A stretch of 64,000 bases of DNA from Akanthomyces muscarius (Eukaryota; Ascomycota; Sordariomycetes; Hypocreales; Cordycipitaceae). The notes beneath the pieces are model-generated. The model had not been told where the DNA came from and ran no database searches. It saw only the letters and a list, made by a program, of their open reading frames with translations. Shown piece after piece: positions 23,590 through 36,536 of the stretch. The DNA is taken from positions 620,001-684,000 of the forward strand of contig NW_026611614.1 of assembly GCF_028009165.1 (NCBI RefSeq), written 5' to 3'. How positions within the stretch are numbered: the first letter of the stretch is position 1; each line of letters starts with the position of its first letter. Both the position numbers and the translations under genes were made by a program.

Positions 23590-23739
23590 AGTAGAAGGAT
23601 TGAACAAAGATGCCTTGGCATCCTAAAATTTTTGTATGTATCGTTTTTACATATTAATATAAGATTGCAGAGTCAGGTATAGCCTAGAGGTACGTTAAAG
23701 AGCTTGCTACCGAAAGGAGTCTGTTTCTCGAGATTTATT

Positions 23740-24580
23740 CTGCTAGTAACTAAAGTCCGTACATTGTACCGGTATTGAGGATGCCCATTTTAATGAGGTC
23801 ACTACTTTACTGCTGGAGCACGAAACTCAGTTACACAACGGTGACATGAAGTGACCTCTTGAGATTGCAGTTAAGAAAGGAAACGTGGAGTTGGTAAAAA
23901 GTATGGATAAATGTAGGAGCAGATATTCGGATTTGCTTCACTGGTCCACGAGGTGATTTCGTCGTAGTCGCTGTGGTTGCAACAGGCTGACCGGATTGAA
24001 ATGCGTTGTTCATCAAGTCTCATGCTGGCCTGGACGTAGATTGCGTCACAGAAGCGCTTCTCGTCGTGATATCTACTAGAGACCTACATATGCTAGAGTT
24101 CCTGCTATCGCAACGCGTAAGTCTCAACTAGGATGCGCGTCAATAGGGCGTTCCTCCCCAGCTAGGAAGATCTCTGAACTCGATTATACTGTCGCGCAGG
24201 GGCGCGTTCCCCAACCACATTTGTCTCGGCAGGAAAAGATAGCCGACATACTACTTCAATATGGAGCGAAGCGAAAGGGATTATATTTCCCAGAGGAGTT
24301 TGTGAAGCGTCTTTTAGTCTAGGAAGGGGGTCGACGTAAATGCACCGGGAGACCCAGTCGGTGGACAAGCCGCTTCAGAAGCGGCAGCAGAGCATGGCCG
24401 TCTTGACAAGGCGCATATTCTGCTGCACGGAAGATTCATGTAGAACCACAGACACTTTGGCTTTACACCGCGTTCCCAAGGACGCCTGGGTCCGACAGAC
24501 GACGGGAAAAACACATATGCAGGGAGATTGTGGTTTCTGGCCCATGAATCGCTTTTAGGACATCTCAAGTTCTACATTCT
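23740..24580 (+). pseudogene. Ankyrin-repeat relic
   Basis: Translated pieces in shifting frames give successive ankyrin units: EVTTLLLEHETQLHNGD, PLEIAVKKGNVELVK, NVGADIRICFTGPRGDF, LLVVISTRDLHMLEFLLSQ and GVDVNAPGDPVGGQAASEAA followed by HGRLDKAHILL. Stops and frame changes separate them. It could be a continuation of the 18-19.7-kb relic, now separated by the secreted-protein gene, or a second related gene. Confidence 0.55.
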
Positions 24581-26065
24581 CTACGCACAGAGGTGATCAC
24601 AGTATGCAATGTTACAAGTTTAGTACCAGGTCACACGCCAGGTGGCGGGAGTGCCGGCGGAAGAATTGGAGTCCAACCAACCGTTTACAATAGAGCCATG
24701 GAGAAAGAGAGTCGGAACCGTGGCAGACGGTGTGACGAACCGGGGTTTCTCAGCCAGCAGACGTGGCTAGCAGTTGCCAGTATGGCCACGGGCAGCTCCG
24801 TACGCACCGCCCACCGCCCACCGCCTCCTACCGCCGATCCCTAGCAGGCTTCCTGGAGCAGGTTATGCACGGGCTGGGCGGCGCACGCCGCGACCGGGCA
24901 GACGACGAGAAACCCGCGACGAGGGCTCGGGCTCCCCGACTAGTAGGATATTCTCTTTGAATTCTGGCGGCGGGCAGCCTGCCCGCCGAATGGGTGTGCA
25001 TCATTCCCCTGACCGTGACTGGCATGGCCTTTCTGTGGCGGCCACAACCCATCAGCTGCGCAGTTTGGTTTCCCCTGCGAAAAAATTATTGGCTGCATGC
25101 TAGTTGATCAGGGGGAAACTTCCGCGGACCCACTCCCGTGCAGACGTGGCTGGTACAGACACGAAAGGAAACAAAGGGGTGTACGGAGTACTTTATCAAC
25201 ATCTCACTGGTTACCGAGTGTCTGGTTCAACGAATAGCAGTAAGGAAACGAGATCAGGCTGCATGGCCTCAATTATTCATGGCACAGAGCCAACGCGAGA
25301 CTTTTGGGTGCAATATGCAGGCCGACTTGCCCTTCCCTCTGCTTGCTTTGCAGACGCCGCCAGCCGATGAAATAAATTATGCAGGCGGTGGTAGGATGGT
25401 TACTTATACAGCCGCTGGTTGACTGGCGAAATCTACAATCCCTTCCCCGCGAGCCGTCCGCACTGCTCGTGGCTCCATCGGCGACAGATCTGCCAGTGAG
25501 CGCCGCAATGGGAGGCTAAGCCCGATAGAGGCTGGAAATGCGGGTACGAAAGAGCAAGGCACTCCAAATAGGAGGGCAAAACTCCCCCGTTACCATTACA
25601 TGTGCCACGCACCCACGCACCCAAGTAGAGTATTGCTATCCACACAGCAACTTTTACTATTATTAATATGAGAAGCTCTCTATCTATAGAGACTTTTCAT
25701 TCATCACTATATATTAGGGGCTTACAGGTAGAGCTATGAGGTCGTGAAAATTGCAAATCCCCACATGTTATTTGGTACTACCGAGCGAAACTTTTGCCGC
25801 CTCTCTGTAACACAATCTTTATAAAAGGTACTTGGTAGGGTAGAGTTTCAGCATCCTGACGTGTAGAACGATTCAAGAGCCACGCAAGATCTTCAAAGAT
25901 CGTCCTGTAGCGCAAATCCAATCCTGCGGTGAAAAGAGTAAAATTACTGGGAAGGGGGAATCAGCCTAAGCCAAATAACACTGAGATTGATTGACGCTGG
26001 GCTCTTCTGTCACCCTAAGATTGCTACTTGCGGAGAAAGTCCTGCTACTCTTCTCGTCGCTCTAT
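24581..26065. other. Intergenic, nothing recognised
   Basis: Overlapping ORFs at 24593-25422 and around 25433-25645 lack motifs. The segment near 24780-24950 is GC-rich and low in complexity (CCGCCCACCGCC-type). No gene supported. Confidence 0.45.
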
Positions 26066-27181
26066 CTACTGGTAGAACAGAGCAGCGGCAATACCGAGAG
26101 CGATTACATCGGCCTTGCCGCCAAAGCGGCCAGCACCTGCTGTGACCGTGGATGGCACGTTGCTGGTGGGGACCGTGGGAGCAGGGGTGGGAGTAGTCGC
26201 CTGGCTAGTGGTGGTAGAAGAGCGAGTTCCCTGACTGAAAGGAACACTTTCGGCAACACACTTGCCGTCGTTGCCGGGGTTCTGCCCGGCAAGGCAGACA
26301 GAAGACGTAGAGGGAGGCAACGGCAAAGGACCAGCGGAAACCTTGGGAGAGGACTCAAGAGGAGGAGTGGGGGCTTCGGCGCTACTGGTATGATAGACGG
26401 CCGTTGACACAGGAATGATGGAGGTGAGAACAGTTGTCGACTCGCGAGGGCAGCTGGTGACCGTAGCGGCACAATTGATAATGGTATTGGCTGTGGTGGT
26501 GAAGATGGTTGCAGAAGTCCGTCGTGTGGTAGAACGCTCGGTGGTTATGGGAGTGCTGTCGATAATCCGAGACGCGGAAGAGCTGCTAGAGACTGTAGAA
26601 GCAGAAGTATCGGTCTTGGTGATGGTGGATATACTAGTGGTAATAGTGGTGACCTCAGACGAGCTGCTTGGTATAGGAGAAGCTGAAGTCTGGGACTTGG
26701 TAGAACTGCTGGTAACAAGAGGAAAAGTCGAGGTCTTCGTCCTAGTGGCGTCGTCTGAAGCAGTCGAGCTGCTACTAGTGACACGAGACTCGGACGAGAT
26801 AGTTGCAGGCGTGCTCGGGGTGGTGGGAGTGGTCTTTGCGGAGCTTGAGATGACCGGATGAGACGTGCGACTGCTGGTCAGCGGCGGCAGGGTGCTCGTC
26901 AAGGTCTGGCGCGTGATGGATGAGGTGTGCGTGGCCGTGTAAGCCACACAAGAGCAGGCCGATGAGAGAGCCTTGAGGTCAGGGCAGTTGCGGTAGTGGG
27001 TAGGAATGGCCGCGGCGTCAGTGGTGGTGCTGGCGATCCAGCCAATGCAAAAGCCAGGAGCCTCGCCTGAGTAGCGCTTGTCAATCAAGTTGAGATAGCA
27101 GTTGTCCTGTTCACAATCAGGGTAGGTCCAGGCATGAGCGCCAGTGACCAGAGCGGCAGAGATGAGGGCAGTAGCTCTCAT
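26066..27181 (-). CDS. GPI-anchored Ser/Thr-rich cell-wall protein
   Basis: The frame opens at 27271, but the best start is the ATG at 27181, which begins a clear signal peptide (MRATALISAALVTGAHA). The mature protein starts with a compact Cys-containing domain, YPDCEQDNCYLNLID ... GFCIGW ... NCPDLKALSSACSCV (about six Cys), as seen at the N-terminus of several fungal GPI proteins. A long Ser/Thr-rich stalk follows, then a short Cys-bearing segment (VCLAGQNPGNDGKC), and finally a hydrophobic tail (ADVIALGIAAALFYQ) preceded by small residues, fitting GPI attachment. It is expected to be O-glycosylated and wall-bound. It is intact, with no intron. The N-terminal domain is not CFEM by Cys spacing as far as I can judge. 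Confidence 0.82.
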   Translation of the reverse strand: MRATALISAALVTGAHAWTYPDCEQDNCYLNLIDKRYSGEAPGFCIGWIASTTTDAAAIPTHYRNCPDLKALSSACSCVAYTATHTSSITRQTLTSTLPPLTSSRTSHPVISSSAKTTPTTPSTPATISSESRVTSSSSTASDDATRTKTSTFPLVTSSSTKSQTSASPIPSSSSEVTTITTSISTITKTDTSASTVSSSSSASRIIDSTPITTERSTTRRTSATIFTTTANTIINCAATVTSCPRESTTVLTSIIPVSTAVYHTSSAEAPTPPLESSPKVSAGPLPLPPSTSSVCLAGQNPGNDGKCVAESVPFSQGTRSSTTTSQATTPTPAPTVPTSNVPSTVTAGAGRFGGKADVIALGIAAALFYQ

Positions 27182-29285
27182 TGTGAAACTCAGAACAGTA
27201 TGTGCAAAGCGAAAATGTTTTGTAGTGACAGGAAAAACAAAAAGAGAAGGTAGTATTGATGGTAGAGACAAGGGTTGTGGCTTGTTCTACGGACAAAAGT
27301 GAAGAGAATAGATGAGTTCGTGGATCAGAGGGGAGGAGAGTTCTTATACCTTGTCTCCTCTCTGCCGGCTGCGTACGTCCCGTGCGCACCAGCGCACAAT
27401 TTGCATGGACTAGCTGCTACTCTGTCTTTCTCCACCTCGGGCAGAAAGAAACGACTGGACGGGAAGAGAAGCATGTGAAGCAAGTGTGATGGTGGTCAAG
27501 CACGGGCGTGCCTCCCTGCCACTCCATCTGAAGCAGCATTGCTCTGTCGAGTCCGGATATGCCCACCGGCATATCGACCCAAGCTGGGCAGAATGTGCGG
27601 ATCGCCGTCGTGCGCAGACGCACAACAAATTGCGTAGGCCGGTCTTTACTTAGAATGAGCTACCTATTATCACCATATGCTTCATGTCAAGGTTCAACTG
27701 CGAAGCTGATGACGACTGCATGTCTCAAAAGCTTGGGGAGATGTATGGTTTTCCAAAATACTCGGGTTTAAAACATGGGCCAAAAAAGGCGACATCTGCT
27801 GAAGGGTATGACTCACAACAAAAAAGCTTGTTCTAGTCAAAGACCCTAATACAAGCCTCGCAAGCAACTTACGGCCCTTCAAATCTCGCACTGAGGGCCT
27901 AGTCGGACGAGCTCGGAGAAACCACAGCCCTTCTATTCACTCCAGCGCAGAAACTTCTACCCTGGCGTAATTCTCTGCCTTCTGACATGCCACTGTCTAA
28001 TGGTAACATTGCCACTTGATGATTGAGGCTCGCACTCCACACGAGTTGACAAAGACGTCTCTATTCAGGCTTATTTCTTTTCCTATCCTCAGGCAGCCCT
28101 TCCAAAAGAGCAGCTCTTACCCCCCCCGGGCCATATAATGTAAGATTCTCTATACTAAGCCGGTTGCTCTTCTTTGCAAGGCCCCATTTAAGCTGGCCGC
28201 CGCCACGACCTTGGTAATGGGTTTTGTGACGATAAAAGAAGCGGCGCAGGGAGAGAGTTGACGAGCATCAAATTGCTGCATTGATAATGATGAAGGAGTT
28301 GAGTTATGTGTGGGTGGAGAAGCCACATCTTTCTGACTAATGATGTTCTTCCCAGATTGCCTGCGTGCAGCGCCATTTGACGATGCATTCCCACCCTTCC
28401 TGAGCCAATTTCTCAGGGCAACTTGCAGGGAGCAGGTTCTTGGAGGTGTTTTAATCAGCAAGCAAGCCTCCCCTGAACACTCAACCTAGAATCTCCACCG
28501 TCAGAAGAACGCAATCAGTTGCAGCCTGTCCAATCTCTGGTGGCAGTGTGGCTCGTTGGCCAAGGCACTCTTGCACGACCACCACCACCACGGAGCTCTG
28601 GGTGGGGGTATTGTCCCATAAGTAGACTTTTACCACCACGAATAAGAACGGAATACTGTTTTATCCTATCGCGGTGCTACTTCCCCGTGACAACAAAGCC
28701 ATTTAACCAATTGTCATCACTCTCTCTGCGCGCTTCGCACTCTTTTCGACACACCCGCTCAGCTTACTAAGCAGTGCTGAACAAAGTACCGTCCTGTGCC
28801 CTGTGTGATGCTCAAGCAGAGACACCACTGACACGAAGAAATTTGGCACCCCAGGCGAAGTCTTCTTAGTTGATTTCGTCGTCAGTACACTCTTGAGTTC
28901 ATCCTCATGCAGCCATCTAATAAACTCCTCCACGCACGTACTAGCCAAAGTAGAATAGCTGACGTAAAATTCAGCTAGGCTAGAGCGACCACAAAGGCCG
29001 CGTACACCCGAACGGAGTACCAACACCATTTAGAAGCAAATATAAAAGACTCCTCGGTCGTTCGCTAACTAGGCTCTTCGCTACCTTTGTCTCTAGATGC
29101 AGATTTGTCATCTCCCCTTCACAATGCCCTGCTCTGCACCTGCTTCAGGATTCAAACTGTTTTCCTCCAGCCACAACGTAACTAAATCTCGGTGATAATG
29201 TACCACAAGGTGCTTACCACGCTGCCTGTGGTGTCGTCACGAACCGCACATTGGCAGGCCCGTCCATTGACGGCTAAGCGTCAAG
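27182..29285. other. Promoter of the GPI-protein gene and unassigned sequence
   Basis: The first 200 bases are the 5' flank of the minus-strand GPI-protein gene. The remainder carries only short, motif-free ORFs and dispersed repeat copy 2. A segment near 28640-28690 (caccacgaataagaacggaa) resembles one near 14260-14310 and may be another eroded repeat. Confidence 0.4.
28205..28416 (-). repeat. Dispersed repeat, copy 2 (reverse strand)
   Basis: Read on the minus strand, this aligns with the copies at 11205 and 60520: AGAAATTGGCTCAGG, GGCAATCTGGGAAGAAC, TTAGTCAGAAAGATGTGGC, TTCTCCACCCACACA, CTCTCTCCCTGCGCC, TTCTTTTA and ACCAAGGTCG. It is the longest copy and retains a protein-like frame. In one shared frame all three copies read close to RKxWxLHPH ... 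xxxNSLPAPxLL, hinting at a former coding sequence. Confidence 0.65.
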
Positions 29286-30793
29286 CTATTTTAGCAGCAG
29301 TCTTCTTTTTAGCTCCCGAATGCGTAGTTCAAAGAGTGCATACCCGTTGATCCCGTCACCCCCAACCCTGAAATTCTCCACTACTTCTTCAACATCTAGC
29401 TTCACAAACTCAAAGTCAACGTCAGCTCCCTCTTCTACCTTCCAAGAGTTCCGCTGTCCCTCCCCGATAAAGACAATCTCAAATCCGAGAAAGTCAGGAC
29501 TCAATTGCGGTGTCATCTTCTCTTTGATTCGCTCAATGGTCAGACATTTGAACGGTTCTGATGGCTTCCAAAGTTCTCGGCATGATGCTGGGCCGGTTAT
29601 CAGCATCAGACGAAGCAAAGCTTGAGCAGGCTGTAGCTCTCGTTGAAAGACATAAGACGCTGTAGGCATGCTGCCCATACTTTCTTGCTCTTGCAGAACA
29701 TTTTCCGGAGCCTGTTCTGCAGTTCTATTAGGATGAACCTGTGTAGGGAGGCGGTGTTGGGTGACCCGAGACGGAGTATGTTCGGCCAATGTGTTTGTGA
29801 CCGCTATAGCTGTGAAAGCAGATGGGGCAGCGAGAGTCGTCTCTAAAGCAGGCTCTGTGATATGAAGCGGACCAACTGGAGTGTCTGTCGGTTGTTGGAG
29901 TCTTCTCTCAAGACTGGGGGGGTTCGTTCGGGATTTTGAGGCGGTTTGACTGACTACCAAGGGTTGAGGTACCCCGGGTGCTTTCCCCCGCTCCTTGCAG
30001 CCGCGTGTTCTTGATTGTCTTGTAACCGGCTCGACTACAGCACTCGGCAACGGACCTTCTGTAGAGCCGAGGTGAGCCGCCTGTGATGTGGCGACCTGTA
30101 TTGTGTCCAAACCTGCAGACGTCTCCCCCACTTCTCCTGTTTCTGCTTTCACTCGCTGCTCAAGCGGCATCAATGGCATCCTTCGTAGCGACGAAAAATC
30201 CGGTTTATCGGTCGAGCGCCGGCGGCTAGTCCTCGAGCGTCTTGGATACTTGCGCGTGCCCTGTGCGCTTTCTGCATGTGCGCGTTTCGCCCCCGCGGAT
30301 GGCGCAGATACGGAGGTTGCTTCCGTGGGCCAATCCGTGACGGCTTCTTTTGTCGGAGCGGGCATGGAGTCTCGCGGTCGCTGTTTGTTTCATGTCAGTC
30401 ATGCGTGGAACAAAGGAAGCTCTGTTGCGTACCGGAAGAGAAGCGACTGATTGACTGAGTGGCGCTGCTGAAGGTGCCATGTTTGGCTGCCTTGACCTAC
30501 TCGGCACCGTCTTTCGGCCTTCGCCAAGGCTGTCCGCAAGAATTTGAGCAATCTCAACTCCAACCTGAGTGTGATCGCCCTCGATGGCGTCGTGAACGCT
30601 GGACTTCTGCGCGGGCGTGACCTTGCTGGGCGAGTGGTCATGTGGTGACAGTTCGTAAGAGCGCGGTTGATTGCTGACCCTGCAAAGCGTTAGTACATCG
30701 ATGAGCCAACCTCTTGGGCAGTTAAATGAACCCCTACCGGTGCCGGATGGTGTCCAGAGACTCTGTAGCTTCTTGCAGTCTCGTTGGAGTCAT
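29286..30793 (-). CDS. Unrecognised 465-aa protein, basic low-complexity N-half
   Basis: Three exons (30793-30738, 30679-30433, 30380-29286) total 1398 nt. The introns 30680-30737 (CTAAC branch, TTTGCAG acceptor) and 30381-30432 (GTACGC donor, CTGAC branch) are well formed. I recognise no family. The N-terminal half is rich in Ser, Pro and Arg, with a basic cluster (KYPRRSRTSRRRS) that could act as a nuclear signal. The last 120 residues (from about FQRELQPAQALLRLML) look folded and end in a helical, basic tail (LFELRIRELKRRLLLK). The start is the first ATG giving a continuous frame. It could be a lineage-specific nuclear protein, but this is inference. Confidence 0.6.
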
Positions 30794-31830
30794 GTTCCGG
30801 ATGACTCGCGTTTGGACCAACGAAGTCGTTCGGGATCACGGAACGGTAGCAAGGAAAATCGAGGTGCACAGTAGCTGAAGTCGGCGGGTGGCTGATGATA
30901 CCTGAACTTCTGGCAGTGCGCTCTTGTTATTAAGCCCCTGAGTAGTATTGCTGGAGAATGGATGGGGCTCGGGTTACACGAACAGATTGGAATCCGAGAA
31001 AAGATGAGCTATTTATGACAAAAAGCCAGCGTGGGCCTTGCGCGGAAAGAAAAAAAGATCGGTGAATACACTAGGACGCCATGAAGAATTTTACGAAGGG
31101 AACGAAGATTTCAGCACATTTTCAAGTCGTATGCCACCTTTTTCCAGCGCCCGGACTTGTTGGCTGCGGAAGGGGATGCAGAGATTGGTGGCGCTCGGCA
31201 AGGTTGGTCTCGGTAGGGACAACTACCACCAATCCATGTGCGCGAACTACAAGTAGCTGCTATGACTCTCAATCTATCATTTCCTTTCGATGGCTGTGCG
31301 AAAAAGATATCATTTGCCGACGACGTGGCTGGTCATCTCGCTGAGACGAGGCTGTCCATCCCACGCCCTGCACCCTTGTTTGGCACCTTTTTTGGCGCCT
31401 TTCTGGCGTCTGGTTTGGCACCCCCTCCTGCACCCTTACAAGCAGGAGCGCGCAATTCCCACCATCTCGGGCATGGATTGGCACTGTGGCGCGGACATAT
31501 TGAGGAAAAGCGCTGCAAGCTTAAAACATGGAGGTACCCACAGCTGCACATTGATGCCTTCACCTACAAGCATCAAAGCTGTGCTAGACAGGTTTCTTTG
31601 ATGTCCAGCCCCGAAAGGCGGAGATGTGATTTGTCTTGCAGGTACTGCATGCAGGTCTTATTATTAAAACGTGGCGCGCCAGAGATCGCTGTGCCGCACA
31701 GTAACTCGCTGATTTTTCAGCACGGAAATGTTGGAGTACTCTCCGAGAAAACAAATCTCGTCAAACTACATATTCATAACCGTGCCCATGTAATCAAAAC
31801 AACAGAATAGAAGAAGCATACCGTTCTTCA
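30794..31830. other. Intergenic, unassigned ORF
   Basis: A 190-codon plus-strand ORF (31238-31810) contains a low-complexity GGCACC/GGCGCC-type stretch at 31370-31440 and no recognisable motif. It ends 20 bp before the next start codon. I do not support it as a gene. Confidence 0.4.
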
Positions 31831-32813
31831 ATGCAGCCTCTACACACACTACAGCCCATTAGCTGGGGTTTGGCTCTAGCTGTAGCTGGTCTCGGAGAGC
31901 TATACTTCACTCTTTACCTCGTGTACGCCCGTTGCTATCCTCGGTCGTTTTCGCAACCTAGGCACTGCCTGCTTAAAGCCGCCTTTGTCACTTACACCCT
32001 TGTCTTGGCGGCATTTTTTCTTGCGTTTTTTATCACTCGACAGATGTCAAGAACATATACGCCTCTATTTGCGTTATTGTGCGCATGGCAGGTTGTCAGT
32101 GGGCTTTGCCTTGGGGCGCAAATTGTACGACTGCGAGTATTGAGTTTATCAAACACTAATCATGGGCTTAGATATATTTGTGGCTTTCCCTGTTTTCATT
32201 CCATGGTGTCTGGACTCCGGTATTTGCGGGAGGATGCGTTGGCCTGCCCACCGCCGCTATTCTGGCTGCAGGGATTTGGTGCTACTGGGCTACACAGAGG
32301 CAGTGGATTTGGATTTTCATTCCCTTCTTGTGTGGAGTCTTGGTAGTGACAAGCGCTTTCCTCACCCACCACGGCGTAACTCCAGCTCATGACAGTTGTG
32401 GGCGACATTGGGGTTACCTCATGTTGCCCGTGCTGGTAGGTCTTGGGCAAGGATGTGCAGCCGCTATTGTGCCTCATGAACAACTACCCATGCTGCAACA
32501 AATACAGCATGGCTCTCAGTCAATGATCGGCTTCCTGATTATATACCTCCCTTTGGTCAAGGGGCTGATATCCGACCACAGGTCCAAAACAGAGACGAAG
32601 AAGGTGAGCCAAGCTCCCCGGGATAGGAATTTACTTCAGTCCGGAAATTCTCGTCAGAGTTTGGTCCCGGAGTCTGTGGGCCTGGAAGACATCGGTGGTG
32701 AAGATCTCAGGGATATTGAAAGCCTGCTAATGGAGGAGGGGCTGGATGCACCCGTGGGGACCGAGGGAGGCAAGCCACGCCCAGACAGTTTGACGCTATC
32801 AGCATTAATTTAA
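31831..32813 (+). CDS. Unrecognised multi-pass membrane protein
   Basis: Two exons, 31831-32124 and 32172-32813, give 311 residues. The 47-nt intron (donor GTACGA, CACTAAT branch, CTTAG acceptor) joins CLGAQI to IYLWLSLFSF in frame. About seven hydrophobic helices are visible: roughly 12-33, 48-70, 76-97, 99-115, 120-138, 146-165 and 180-230 (possibly two). They are followed by a charged cytosolic-type tail of about 80 residues ending LTLSALI. The arrangement resembles small fungal 7-TM proteins, but I cannot assign it to PTH11, rhodopsin or another family. It is intact. Confidence 0.65.
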
Positions 32814-35800
32814 ACGCTGCTACTTTACGTTCTGAAAGTCGCTTTTTAGTACTACCGTGATTTTGGGAACACTTTACTACCAAAAGAAACCACGCAACCG
32901 CTCATAGAATACTTCACTGGATCCAACATCAAGAATCACTCCCGTCATGATGGTGCGTCCAATACGGGTGTCAAAAGACGTGCCTTCGAGTGATCAATCG
33001 CTATCCTCAAGGATCAAGTGATCAGGTCAAGTTGCGTTGCATAGTTGTGGTAGGCGCGCCCGTGGCCGTAGCAATGGCACTTCCTGCCTACAAATGCGGG
33101 GCTTTACAACTGATCAATTGCAATATTTCTGTTGGTCACGATGTGGCAGTGTTGGTGATAGTCTAGTTCCTGCTGTGTGGAGGAAATGACTGACTATGAA
33201 GGAAAGAAGAAGCTATCGAGGTCCTGCTAGGCAGCCACCAAATAAGGTGGTGGGTCTAGCCCAGTCACTGGTGCTTGCAACATGAACAAAAGGCTGTTAT
33301 GAATAGGGAGAAAGCGTTGGTCTTTTCTTTATTTCCTCCAAGGTATTAATACTAGGTTTTTATGAATGCGATGCGAATTGCAGTGGCACGGCGTTTTCGG
33401 TGATAATAGTAGCTAGTATATACCCTCCATCTTCCTTCGACCACAACTAAGCAATAGCTCCAGTTATATATAAGTTGAGTCTTACTACCTGATTATCAAG
33501 ATAAGTAAAAAAGCACTGCAGGTGAATTTCTCGGCCCACGAGGCCAAGCTGGATTTTGGTAGCACCGCTACTCTCTGCTGTACGGGGAACTGCTGCATAC
33601 GGGAGAATGACCCCTTGCACTGCCGAGGTCGAAGGCATGTGCCAGTCCTTTCGTCTTGCATAAGCCACGCAGCCGATATGCGTCTCGCTGCCTGCAGCGA
33701 GACGACACTCACCGAATGGCTCTTCGCGATATTTTCCCGTGCATTGCAGCATGGGTCGGGTAGTAAGACGGGGCAGGCAGAAAGCCAAACTTTGCTGAAA
33801 GACCATAGTCCTCGAGAACAGGTACAAGACTCGTTTGCGGTCTCTCTGCCATTTGGGCCGATTCGAAGGCTCCATTCCAACCCTTAGTCAGCCACTGCCA
33901 CCAGAGGTTGGGCAGGCTGCAACAGATTTCTTGCTAACAACTAATGCTTATAAATATATGCGCAAGGTACTATCTTTCCGTTAATGTAACTAACCAGGCT
34001 CGCTTCTCCAGGATGCAACGACACAAAGGTCTTCCTATACGCGATGGCTCCCGAAGACGCGATGTTGTTTGTGAAGACGCTAGACGGTCTTGTGAATGTA
34101 AACAGAAGGCCAGTCATAGGTCTGTCCTAAGACGGTCATATCATGTCACGACAAGAAGGAGTAAAGTGGACTAATAACGGCAGACGGAGCAGGGTGTGGA
34201 GTAGCCAGAGACAATTACGCAGGTAATTGGTTGATTGAGAACCACCTGAGAGGGTGGGCTCGAGAAAGGATTCGATACGACAGTCAGGATGAGCACGGGG
34301 AGGCGGATGCCCCGTGACACTGGACCATGGGGACGCATAAAAGGAAACTTTTTGCATCAGAGTTATGGTTGAGCGGACTTAATCTTGCAAATATCTTTTC
34401 ATCTTTCCCTAGGAACAACCCTAGAGGACGGGTTTCTGCGCACGGCAGCGGAGTGCTTTTGTGTCGGAGACATTAACATAATACACCGGTGCGTTACACT
34501 TTCCACCGCCCGCAAGCGAAAGTGTCGTTGTACTCCCGTGAGGAGGGTTTCTCGATAGAATACGTGGACGGAGTCATAGCCTCGCAGAGCGGCATACTAT
34601 TAAAGATGCAGCAGAGTGACACGCAACTGGGGAGGTTGGTCCTGCGGACCTGTGACGTTGCTTCTCGCAACAGTGCTTTGCGGGGGGGGGAACGGGAGGG
34701 GACCCTCTCGAATGGGCCAGCAGCCCTGTCCCACACTACCACAGAGGACGTGCTGTCCGAAGTCGACTGGATTGACCCTCGTATCGGGTCGTCACAGTAC
34801 CCTGGGCCGGAACAACGCGCACTCTCAGTTGGGCCCCATTCCTCCATCTCCGGATGTGCTGTGAAGCAGGAGGACAGAGCGCTGTCACATGAAGATGTCG
34901 CGCTTTTGCGTCTGCTGAGAATGTACAGTGCTAGGCATAACGGGTAGTTGTATGCGATTGGTCGTGGGGCATTGGCCGCGGCCATGGAGTCCATCGGTCG
35001 GAGGTTGCAAGCTAGTCGGGATGCTGAATCCGGACATGATGATCAGCCTAGTCTTGTGTGTGAGCGCGAGCAAGCAGTCTAGTAGTCGTGGAACAGACGG
35101 TTCGTCTTTGTATATTGGTAGATCCACCATGGCATGGAACGAGGACCATGGGAATAGTTTCATCTCGCAGACCCCACCGTACCCTGAAGGTGACCAATAA
35201 ATCCCCGATGCCCAACAGACCCTTGCATAACACCACCAACTCTAGTCACATCTGACAAGTAAATCAATCTTCCTGATCACCCCCGGAGTGCATTTCTGGT
35301 AACGAAACCCCAGCGTGGGGCCGAACGAAAGTGAGGCCCAAGTGTAGCGACGAAGGAGCGCAATGACGCTCAAGCATGAGCAGCCGAAGGTGGCGGACAC
35401 TGTAGCTATTATCAACTGGAACTATGTAGTGCCCCGATACAATCACGTACGAGGGGACGAGTACACGACGCGACCAGAGGGAGCTCAACACCACACCAGG
35501 GACAGGTCATAAGTCCTATATCCTGAGCAAGTCCGAGGAAGAGACAAACTTTTTGGATGGATGGAAAGGCTACAACCATACTCTCCGTGCCAGACGAGGG
35601 CAGTGGCCAGTCGTCGTCGTCGACCACTTGGATACATACAGCTCTGTCAATCTTCCGTGAGCGCCATCTGGCGACCCATTGCAAGATTTATTGGAGGCAC
35701 AAGAAGTGGGTGTGGGTGCGCGCCATGCGTATGGCTTGTGATGCCGATATCCCGTTTGGTCATCATACCGAGCCCCGAAGAGGTCGCGGGTTTGCCGAGG

Positions 35801-36536
35801 CTACAACGGTGACGTGCGAAGCCATCGAGGAAGTGGAATGGAGGCTCGGTCCGCAATACCGACGCTGCCAAACACCGCACTTGTCATGTTTAGAGAAATC
35901 AAGATCTGTTTAGATATTGACCGGGCCGTCATTACGTCTCTTTCGCTCTCCTGTGCTACTATGCATTCTGTACGACAAACGGGAGCAATTCTCGCCGCGA
36001 GAGCTAGTCTACCAGCCGTATCAGCGAGAGCTATTTCTTCCGCTTTGCGATAAGGCCCTCGTGACGCGCTAGAGGTATATTTCACCTCATAGCCTGCGCT
36101 GCAACCAAATTTGTGCTCGGTGTGGAGTTTGCCCAGAACAGCGGTGTTAATGCACCGCTAAGAAACACATTCTGCCGAGCTTAATAAGTACTGGCAGCTA
36201 GTCACTTAGCTGCCAGGAAGATGATTCCAAGAGAAGTTACATCATGTTGTTGTTGGATTCACAGGGGATTCGTACGATACGTATGACGAGGTCTGGTGGT
36301 GGTGGTGAACTGCCTTGATTGATTCTATCTAGGCCGGTGCCAGAGGCACTAGCAAACGGGATATACAAAAGCGGCTCTCCAGGAAATGACCACCTATCGC
36401 AGGGATGTATTCAGTGAATGTAGCCAGGAGCTGCAACAGTTGTTCTTGATATCTATCTGAAATTTTACAGTATGGATTGAACGCGACTTGACGTGATCTC
36501 CTAGGATTCAGCAACTCGTTTCAATGAACTCGAAGT
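32814..36536. other. Long gene-poor stretch
   Basis: Several ORFs open on both strands (33447-33887, 34489-34994, 35557-35913), but none has motifs and sense and antisense frames coincide, so none is accepted. There is a 9-G run near 34682. No RNA gene or clear transposon end was seen. Confidence 0.45.

Noticed and set aside
26415..26861. 148-codon plus-strand ORF rich in Val and Glu
   Set aside because: Antisense shadow of the Ser/Thr-rich stalk of the GPI-anchored protein.
34489..34994. Overlapping ORFs of 152 (plus) and 166 (minus) codons
   Set aside because: Both strands open over the same segment with no motif on either; likely chance.
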